64,000 nucleotides of DNA. Origin: Bos javanicus (lineage: Eukaryota > Chordata > Mammalia > Artiodactyla > Bovidae). The DNA lies in contig NC_083878.1 of NCBI RefSeq assembly GCF_032452875.1, positions 53,326,878-53,390,877 on the forward strand, given 5' to 3'. Each line of letters opens with the position of its first letter. Position 1 is the first letter of the stretch. Positions 56,226 to 64,000 of the stretch are shown piece after piece. A program made the translations under genes and the position numbers. The notes under the pieces were generated by a model, which had not been told where the DNA came from, made no database searches, and saw only the letters and a program-made list of their open reading frames with translations.

Positions 56226-58185
56226 AAATTGAAGAAAGTAGGGAAAACTACTAGACCATTCAGGTATGACCTAAATCAAATCCCTTATGATTATACAGTG
56301 GAAGTGACAAATAGATTCAAGGAATTAGATCTGATAGACAGAAAGCGTGAAGAACTATGGATGGAGGTTCATAACATTGTATAGCAGGCCATGATCAAAA
56401 CCATCTTCAAGTAAAACAAATGCAAAAAGAGAAATGGTTGTCTGAGGAGGCCTCACAAATAGCTGAGAAAAGAAGAGAAGTGAAAGGAAAAGGAGAAAAG
56501 GAAAGATATATCCATCTGAATGCAGAGTTCCAAAGAATAGCAAGGAGAGATAAGAAAGCCTTCGTCAGTGATCAATGCAAAGAAATAGAAGAAAACAATA
56601 GAATGGGAAAGGCTAGAGATCTCTTCAAGAAAACTAGCAATTCCAAGGGAACATTTCATGCAAAGATGGGCTCAATAAAGGGCAGAAATGGTAAGGACCT
56701 AACAGAAGCAGAAGATATTAAGAAACGGTGGCAAGAATACACAGAACTATACAAAAGAGATATTAGTGACCCAGGTATCCAGGACGGTGTATCACTCACC
56801 TAGAGCCAGACATCATGGAATGAGAAAACGCAACAGTGGCCAAAGTACTGGATAAGGTCAGTTTTCATTCCAATTCCAAAGAAAGGCAATGCCAAAAAAT
56901 GTTTATACTATTGCACAATTTGCACTCATTTCACATGCTAGCAAAATAATGCTGAAAATTCTCCAAGCTATGTTTCAACAATACATGAACCAATAACTTC
57001 CAGATGTTCAAGCTGGATTTAGAAAAGGCAGAGGAACCAGAGAACAAATTGCCAGCATCTGTTGGACCATCGAAAAAGCTAGAGAGTTACAGAAAAACAT
57101 ATCCCTCTGCTTCATTGACTACGCCAAACCCTTTGACTAAGTGGATCACAATCAACTGTGGAAAATTCTTCAAGAGATGGGAATACCAGACCACCTTACC
57201 TGCCTCCTGAGAAATCTGTATGCAGTTCAAAAAGCAACAGTTAGAACTGGACACAGAACAAGGACTGGTTCAAAATTGGGAAAGGAGTATGTCAAGCCTA
57301 TATATTTTCACCCTGCTTATTTAACTTATTTGCAGAGGACATTATGATAAATGCTGGGCTGGATGAAGCACAAACTGGAATCAAGATTACCAGGAGAAAT
57401 GTAAATAACCTCAGATATGCAGATGAGACTACCCTTATGACAGAAAGCAAAGAGGAACTAAAGAGTCTCTTGATGAAAGTGAAAGAGGAGAGTGAAAAAG
57501 CTTTCTTAAAATTCAACTTTCAAAAAGTTAAGATCATGGATCTGGTCCCGTCACTTTATGGCAAATATATGAGGAAACAAGGGAAAAAGTGACAGACTTT
57601 ATTTTCTTGGACTCCAAAATCACTGCAGATGGTAAACACAGCCATGAAATTAAAAGATTCTTGCTCCTTGGAAGAAAAACTATGACAAACCTAAAGAGCA
57701 TACTAAAAAGTAGAGACATTACTTTGCCAACAAACATCCATATAATTAAAGTTATGATGGTTTTTCCAGTAGTCATGCATGGATATGACAGTTGGACCAG
57801 AAAGTAGGCTGAGCATCAAAGAATTAATGCTTTTGAACTGTGTTGTTGGATAAGCTCTTGAGAGTCCCTTGGACTGCACAGAGATCAAACCAGTCAATCC
57901 TAAAGGAAATCAATCTCAAATATTCATTAGGGGGACTGATGCTGAAGCTAAAGCACCACTAATTTGGCCACCTGTTGAGAACAGCCAACTTATTAGCATG
58001 GACCCTGATTCTGGGAAATATTGAAGGCAGGAGAAGCAGATGACAGAGGGCAAGATGGTTGGATGACATCACTGACTCAAAGGACCTGAGTTAGAGCAAG
58101 CTCCAGGATATGGTGGAGGAAAACCTGGCATGCTGCAGTCCATAGGGTCCCCAAGAATACACATGACTGAGCAACTGAACAGCAG
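56226..58185 (+). mobile_element. BovB, old copy 17, longest in the window
   Basis: About 1.96 kb, from the linker between endonuclease and RT (CAGTGGAAGTGACAAATAG at 56298) to ACTGAGCAACTGAACAGC. It is an older subfamily: no pentamer tail, many substitutions. Frames are broken repeatedly. Motif C is YADE (57416-57427): the second catalytic Asp is lost. It splits an older LTR-like repeat. Confidence 0.95.
56420..56803 (+). pseudogene. BovB linker region remnant
   Basis: A 127-codon frame, rich in Lys, Glu and Arg, covers the segment between endonuclease and RT (RRDKKAFVSDQCKEIEENN, KMGSIKGRNGKDLTEAEDIK). In related copies this leads into the RT fingers. Here it ends at a stop (56801-56803) just after the PGIQDG stretch. 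No other copy in the window reaches this far 5'. Confidence 0.8.
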
Positions 58186-58540
58186 GCTGAATAAAGCAGA
58201 CTGCCCTCTCTAAGGTGGATTGGCCCGATCCAGTCTACTATAGACCAGAATAGAACAGAAAGGCTGAGTAAAAGGGAACATCTTCTACCTGCCTACTGAA
58301 CTAGAACACTAACCTTCTCTCCTCACACTCAAACTTAAACATTGGCTTTTCTTGGGTCTTAGGGCTGCTGGCTTTTAGATTGGAACTTATTGGTTTTCTT
58401 GATTTTCAAGCCTTTGTACTAGAACTGGAGCTACACATTTTCTCTCCCGTGCATCCAACTTGTTGCCTGAAGATCTTGGGATTTCTTAGTCTTGGTAATC
58501 ACATGAGCCAATTCTTTACAATAAATTATCTATAAATCTA
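58186..58540 (+). mobile_element. Old LTR-like repeat, middle part
   Basis: Continues the 56112-56225 repeat: GACCAGAATAGAACAGAAAG, CTTTTCTTGGGTCTTAGGGC, CACATGAGCCAATTCTTTAC, and AATAAAT at about 58521, a likely polyadenylation signal. Cut by BovB copy 18, then ends at 58800-58895 (AATTCTGTTTCTCTTGGG). Confidence 0.5.
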
Positions 58541-58574
58541 TTCTTCTGTCTTTTCATACTGTTCAGGGGGTCTG

Positions 58575-58799
58575 TCCTGATGTGACGAGCTGACTCATTT
58601 GAAAAGACCCTGATGCTGGGAAAGATTGAGGGCAGCAGGAGAAGGGGACAAGAGGATGAGATGGTTGGATGGCATCACCGACTCGATGAACATGAGTTTG
58701 GGTGAACTCCGGGAGTTGGTGATGGACAGGGAGGCCTGGCATGCTGTGGTTCATGGGGTCACAAAGAGTCAGACAGGACTGAGCGACTGAACTGAACTG
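58575..58799 (+). mobile_element. BovB, 3'-end copy 18
   Basis: Young-type BovB 3' end with ACTGAACTGA tail. The 11-bp duplication ATTCTTCTGTC (58540-58550 and 58800-58810) frames 58551-58799. The first about 24 bases of that interval are not recognisable BovB. Confidence 0.93.
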
Positions 58800-58821
58800 A
58801 TTCTTCTGTCATTTATGTATA

Positions 58822-58851
58822 TGCACACACACATACACACACACATACCCC
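58822..58851. repeat. Imperfect (CA)n microsatellite
   Basis: CACACACACATACACACACA with flanking CA units, inside the old LTR-like repeat. Confidence 0.85.
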
Positions 58852-58895
58852 CATCCTCCTAATTCTGTTTCTCTTGGGAATTCTCATAATCTCCT

Positions 58896-59971
58896 TTCTG
58901 TATCACTGCATGCTTCCTTACTCATCAATTCCCACTGGAACATAAGCAAGCTCCAGCAGTACCAGTTAACATGAGCTTTGCCTTCTGTTTACTGTTCAAT
59001 TATCACTTATTCTTTGGGTATACTTTTTCACCCCCAGTTTTCTCTTTCTGATAGAGTGGTATTGAGGGGGTAAGGGGAGTGGAGCGGAGGTGGAGATGGC
59101 CAATAATCCAAAGCTTTGAATGGAGTCCAGGTGAAAGCTTATACATACCAGCTATTAAGCTCACAAAATTAAAAAAAAAGAACAAAACAGGCAAAGTTTT
59201 CTTCTGCTCTATTTTGGTCTATTCATGTTATAAATTGACTGGAGGAAAATGCTTTGCCCTACCTTGATCTTAAAGGTATTTTTAAGGGAAAAAGTTATTT
59301 ATTTAACTTTTTAGCTTATTTTTAAGAGAATATTCTTTTTCCAAATAGAAAATATCGGTACCTTGGTTTTAAAACTGCCAGTCATAGAACTTTGATCTAG
59401 CATGGCAACAAGACCAAAAAGTGTATGTCAGTTCATGTACTAAGCCACTGTTAACATAGCCAAAGGCAGAAAATGTGTAAACACACTGACATTTGGATTC
59501 AAACAAGGTGAAAAAATTTATTTCCAGATGACATTTTTATCTTAATGCCAAGATTTTATTGAAACTCATGTTCAGAAGATGACTGCTGAAAGTACCCAAA
59601 CCCTGTGGGTCATTGGTAGCTGTCTGATGGGTGCTAAGCTGTTAGTCTTTCTAATAAAAAGTTTTGTCTAGTTTTTCTCCTGGAGAATGGCAGCATTTTC
59701 CCCATGTATTCTGTTACTTCTTTTGGGGTAGCTGATGATGCTGTTTTTGACTCTGAATATTACCTATTATCTCTCTCACTTCTGCTTGATGAAATGTTGT
59801 CTCTAAAGGGTGGCATGATACAGACAAGGGATGGAATATAATGACAAATTTTGTGGCAATTGAACAGCTTGGCTTACAACTGAGCCTCATTTCTGTTTGT
59901 AAGTGATTGTTAGGGACAGAACTGGTTTGTTTCCTTCTATACTTTTTGAATGTTATGATCTTTGGTGATTT
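58896..59971. other. Unique stretch, no gene seen
   Basis: G/A-rich tract at 59065-59096, A-run at 59170-59178. Minus and plus frames of 62-63 codons here have no motif. Confidence 0.4.
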
Positions 59972-60541
59972 AAATGAAGATCATGGCATCTGGTCCCATC
60001 AATTCACAGCAAATACATGGATAAAAAGTGGAAACAGTGACAGATTTTATTTTCTTGGGATCCAAAATCACTGTGAACAGTGACTGCAGTCATGAAATTA
60101 AGACACTTGATCCTTGGTAGAAAAGCTATGACAAACCTAGACAGCATATTTTAAAAAATGAGATATCACTTTGCCAACAAAGTAGTCAAAGCTATGGTTT
60201 TTCCAGTAGTCATATACAGATGTGAGAACTGGACCATAAAGAAGGCTGAGTGCTGAAGAATTGATGTTTTCAAACTGTGGTGCTGGAGAAGACTCTTGCA
60301 AGTCCTTGGACTGAAAGAAGATCAAACCAGTCAATCTTAAAGGAAATCAACCCTGACTATTCATTGGAAGAACTGATGCTGAAGGTGAAGCTCCATTACT
60401 TTGGCCATCTGATGCAAAGAAGCAACTCATTGCTCATGAGTTGAGCAAACTTTAGGAGATTTTAAAGGATAAGGAAGCCTGGCATACTGCAGTCCAGGGG
60501 TTGAAAAGAGTAGGACACTAATTAGTAACTGGATAACAACA
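59972..60541 (+). mobile_element. BovB, old copy 19
   Basis: From GAAGATCATGGCATCTGGTC through TATTTTCTTGGGATCCAAAA and CTTTGGCCATCTGATGC to the ACAACAACAAC end. About 100 bases of the 3' part are missing near 60431. Confidence 0.92.
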
Positions 60542-60552
60542 ACTGCTTCTTT

Positions 60553-60670
60553 AAGGCTAGATAATATTCCCTTCTATGTAAACACCAAGTTTTACTCACC
60601 CATTCATCTATTGATGGATGTGGACTGTTAACACATTTTGACTATTATATATAATGAAAGTGGCAGTGAA
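60553..60670 (-). mobile_element. L1 fragment, antisense
   Basis: GGCTAGATAATATTCCCTTC, ACCCATTCATCTATTGATGG, then TTTTGACTATTATATATAAT: a short piece of the L1 ORF2-end/3' UTR region. Confidence 0.6.
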
Positions 60671-60908
60671 TTTAAAACAATGCCTTCCCACTAAAGTAGG
60701 TGCACCTCTGTGTCTTCAACTGAATTAGTATTTAGTAATCGGAGCACAGATCCCTGATATTTGAAGGACAAAATCCTTATTGCTCACTCTGGCCCCTGCA
60801 AGCTGCTTTAGGGACATGTATACAGCCACATGCCACAGTGTTAAGTTTGAGGGATGAATAACTGCTATCAAGCTAAGAGTTAAAATTGACCAAAATTAAC
60901 CACAACTT

Positions 60909-61118
60909 ATGGGCTTCCCTGGTGGCTCAGCAGTAAAGAATCCATCTGTCAATGCAGGAGATGGGAGTCCAGTCCCTGAATCAGAAAGATCCCCTGGAAA
61001 AGGAAATTACAAACCATTGCAGTATTCTTGCCTGGGAAATCTCATGAACAGAGGACCCAGGCAGGCTACAGTCCATGGGGTTGCAAAGAGCTGGACACGA
61101 CATAGCAACTAAACAAAT
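60909..61118 (+). mobile_element. Bov-tA SINE
   Basis: GGGCTTCCCTGGTGGCTCAG head, body GCAGTATTCTTGCC, tail CATAGCAACTAAACAA. Confidence 0.95.
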
Positions 61119-61413
61119 TAATAAACCAGAATTTACCATCCAAGCTTTCTCTTGTATGTTTCAAACCTTCAAACAGACTCCCATGTTTCAAAATGTTTAC
61201 ATCAGAAAGATTCTGCCATGGTAATTTCTATCTAGGTGTAGAAACGGGTTCTTGGTGCATCCTACTCTGCCACATTCCCAGAATTCTCTATTTGGTAAAT
61301 ATTTTGAAAAATATGGATGGCTATGAAGCACACGAAAATATGTCCAACATCACTAATTATTAGAGAAATGTAAATCAATACTACAATGAAGTATCACCTC
61401 ACACTGGTCACAA

Positions 61414-62112
61414 TCAGTTCAGTTCAGTTCAGTCACTCAGTCATGTCTGACTCTTTGTGACCCCATGAATTGCAGCACGCCAGGCCTCCCTGTCCATCAC
61501 CAACTCCTGGAGTTCACCCAAACTCATGTCCATCGAGTCAGTGATGCCATCCAGCCATCTCATCCTCTGTCGTCCCCTTCTCCTCTTGCCCCCAATCCCT
61601 CCAAGCATCAGAGTCTTTTCCAATGAGTCAACTCTTCGCATGAGGTGGCCAAAGTACTGGAGTTTCAGCTTTAGCATCATTCCTTCCAAAGAAATCCCAG
61701 GGCTGATCTCCTTCAGAATGGACTGGTTGGATCTCTTTGCAATCCAAGGGACTCTCAAGAGTCTTCTCCAACACCACAGTTCAAAAGCATCAATTCTTCA
61801 GCGCTTAGCCTTCTTCACAGTCCAACTCTCACATTCATACATGACCACAGGAAAAACCATAGCTAGCCTTGACTAGACATACCTTTGTTGGCAAAGTAAC
61901 GTCTCTGCTTTTGAATATGCTATCTAGGTTGGTCATAACTTTCCTTCCAAGGAGTAAGAGTCTTTTAATTTCATGGCTCCAGTCACCATCTGCAGTGATT
62001 TTGGAGCCCCCCAAAATAAAGTCTGATACTGTTTCCACTGTTTCCCCATCTATTTCCCATGAAGTGATGGGATCAGATGCCATGATCTTTGTTTTCTGAA
62101 TGTTGAGCTTTA
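61414..62112 (-). mobile_element. BovB, antisense copy 20, inside L1
   Basis: Pentamer tail at 61414-61431, young-type 3' third, 5'-truncated at GTTGAGCTTTA. The L1 reads on across it (CTGGTCACAAT then AATGGCCATCATC). Confidence 0.95.
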
Positions 62113-62271
62113 ATGGCCATCATCAAAAAAACCTACCAAAAAAAAAAAAAAAAAAAGAATTCTGGAGCGGATGTGGTGAAAACAGAACTCTTCTATACTG
62201 TTGATGGGAATGTAAACAGACATTTTGGAGAACAGTACAGAGGTTAGCTCTAGAACTAAAAATAGAACTAC

Positions 62272-62497
62272 TATGCTCAGTGCTCAGGTGTGCTCAGTTG
62301 TTTCCAGTGCTTTGTGACCCCATGGACTATAGCCCACCAGGCTCTCCTTCCCATGGAAATTTCTAGACAACAAAACTCTAGTGGGTTGCCATTTTCTTCT
62401 TCAAGGGATCTTCCCAATCCAGGCATCAAACTCTTGTGCTCCTCATCTCCTGCATTGCAGGTGAATTCTTTACTGCTGAGTCACTAGGGAAGCTACA
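62272..62497 (-). mobile_element. Bov-tA SINE, antisense, inside L1
   Basis: GTGTGCTCAGTTGTTTCCAG tail side, GCAGGTGAATTCTTTACTGC head. L1 AGAACTACTATG on the left recurs as AGAACTTTTATATG on the right, a decayed target duplication. Confidence 0.92.
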
Positions 62498-63167
62498 GAA
62501 CTTTTATATGACCGAGCAATTCCACTTCTGAGCTTGTACTCTGAGAAAACCATAATTCAAAAAGACACATGCATCCCAGTGTTCATCACAGCACTGTTTA
62601 TAGTAGCCAGGACGTGGAAGCAATCTAAATGTCCATCAAGAGAGGAATGAATAAAGAAAATGTGGTGTGCGTATACAATGGAATATTACTCAACTACAAA
62701 AAGAACAAAATGATGTAATTTGCAACAACATGGATGGACCTAGAGACTGTCATACTGGGTGAAATAAGTCATACAGAGAAAGACAAATATCATATATCAC
62801 TTATATGTGGAATCTTAAAAAACAGAGTACAAATGAACTTATTTACAAAACATAAGTAGAGGACCAGATGTAGAAAACTAACTGTGGCTACCAGGGGACA
62901 AGAGGAGGGAGAGGATAAATTGGGAGATTTGGAGTGACATATATACTCTACTACATATAAAACAGATAACTAGTAACAACCTACTGTATAGCACAAGGAA
63001 TTCTACTCAAGACTCTGCAATAGTCTATATGGGAAAAGAAATCTAAAAAAGAGTTGATATATGTAAATTTATAACTGATTTACTTTGCTGTACACCTGAA
63101 GCTAATACAACACTGTACATCAACTATACTCCAAAAATTTTTTTTTATAAAACACATTTTGAGAAAA

Positions 63168-63714
63168 GCTAACAAAGCAAAGTGTAGTTAATTTTTTATA
63201 TTTCTTCACTTATTCAATCCATTCGTTCATTTGTGGATTGAGTGTTTGCATTGAGAGACCTCTAAGATTCCAAAGCAAATATGTAGTTATAGCCTCTGAG
63301 TTTCTAAAATTATGAAATCAAATATGAGAGACAAACAGAAGTAAACAATTTCAGTACTGTATGACTTGTGCTCTAATTGACCACTGCATGTGATGCAGGA
63401 TGCCATCCCTTCTGCTTGAGTGAGAGGGACAGGTTGAGAAAGGCCAGGGAATATTCCATTTAGCCCACAACTAGCTCCTTCATCTGAATAATTGGGGAAG
63501 CCTGGAAACAGTCTTTGCTTCTTCTTCAACTTAACTGCTTCGCTGCCTTCACAGGTCTCTAAAGAAGGCGAGCCTGTATGAAATGTGGAGAACTTGGTGA
63601 GCTCTTGTTTTCTACCATCAGTCTCCCTTTATAAGCTCCTTTTCTCTCTCAGTCATTCACTGATTTCATAAGAATGTGTACTCTTTCTTAAGCCTAGATT
63701 TTTCTTTTCCTTGT
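63168..63714. other. Unique stretch, no gene seen
   Basis: 80-codon minus frame 63287-63529 lacks motifs. 63200-63260 may hold an L2 end remnant. Confidence 0.4.
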
Positions 63715-63905
63715 GAGTTTATTCATCAATTTATTCATTCAGTAAACATTTTTAGAGCACCTACTGTGTTCCAGGGACAATGTTAGACACCTTGTTATTA
63801 TCTTAAAAAAAAAGCAGCAATCAAGGCAAGTTATAGCCTCTGCATTGTGTAACTTGCAGTCTTGTCTGGAACATAGACAATAAATAAGTAAATCAAGAAC
63901 ATAGA
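63715..63905 (-). mobile_element. L2/MIR-type 3' end, antisense
   Basis: TTTATTCATTCAGTAAACAT, AGAGCACCTACTGTGTTCCA, GGGACAATGTTAGACACC is the reverse complement of the L2 terminus. The 17-mer GAACATAGACAATAAAT is repeated at 63869-63885 and 63897-63913. Confidence 0.65.
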
Positions 63906-63932
63906 CAATAAATTGAGTGACATAGTTTCCTT

Positions 63933-63971
<39 letters not shown>
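63933..63971. repeat. (CT)n(CA)n compound microsatellite
   Basis: About nine CT units followed by about ten CA units. Confidence 0.95.
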
Positions 63972-64000
63972 TATTTGTACAGTAATATTTTAAATATCTT

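Larger units (their letters stand above)
61305..63153 (+). mobile_element. Cetartiodactyl L1 3' part, broken by BovB and SINE
   Basis: Sense L1 from ORF2 end to 3' terminus. The blocks are 61305-61413, 62113-62271 and 62498-63153. Landmarks: TCCAACATCACTAATTATTA, TGTTGATGGGAATGTAAAC, CATGGATGGACCTAGAGACT, CTGTACACCTGAAGCTAATA. A decayed duplication (ATTTTGAAAAA-like left, CATTTTGAGAAAA right) flanks it. A-run of 18 at about 62137-62154. Confidence 0.88.

Noticed and set aside
1627..62112. Regularly repeated units as a CRISPR or satellite array
   Set aside because: Copies are dispersed, in both orientations, of different lengths, and are retrotransposons.

Overview
The window is mammalian nuclear DNA from a ruminant, most likely a bovid (cattle, sheep or goat type; I cannot tell which). 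The evidence is the repeat content: about twenty copies of the RTE-type LINE BovB, about thirty tRNA-headed Bov-tA/BOV-A2/CHR-2 SINEs, cetartiodactyl-type L1 elements, and older mammalian fossils (L2, MIR, L1M, ERVL/MaLR-type LTRs). The DNA is AT-rich. I find no host protein-coding exon, tRNA, rRNA or other functional RNA gene, and no CRISPR, operon or prokaryotic feature. It reads as an intergenic or deep intronic desert. Almost every open frame above about 100 codons lies in a transposon, on its sense or antisense strand.

Layout. 0-5 kb: an L1 3' end, a long BovB copy, a decayed L2 broken by a dimeric SINE. 5-9.4 kb: mostly unique AT-rich DNA with an ERVL-type LTR and two MIRs. 9.4-15 kb: four BovB copies, an L1 3' UTR, a GC-richer block I cannot place, and an L1 ORF2 fossil. 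15-18.6 kb: SINEs and a solo LTR with two polyadenylation signals in antisense. 18.8-24.2 kb: BovB-dense; one copy (18804-20174) has a perfect 13-bp target-site duplication. 24-30.5 kb: scattered SINEs, a MaLR-like LTR and one BovB with a 201-codon reverse transcriptase frame. 30.8-37.8 kb: an old antisense L1 split by a younger L1 that carries a large 5' inversion, with three SINEs inserted later. 37.8-44 kb: largely unique, with L2 and MaLR remnants. 44-64 kb: nested insertions (BovB and SINE inside L1M; BovB inside LTR-like repeats; BovB and SINE inside a cetartiodactyl L1), ending in a CT/CA microsatellite.

Functional reading. All BovB copies are 5'-truncated, lack the endonuclease domain and carry frameshifts, stops or deletions, so none looks autonomous. 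The SINE tails resemble the BovB 3' end, which fits the known dependence of Bov-tA elements on the BovB machinery. The most informative content is the insertion history: target-site duplications, nesting order, twin-priming inversions and a small fold-back at a BovB 5' end. I did not find a novel gene system. Family names come from memory of consensus sequences; boundaries without a target-site duplication are good to about 5-30 bp.
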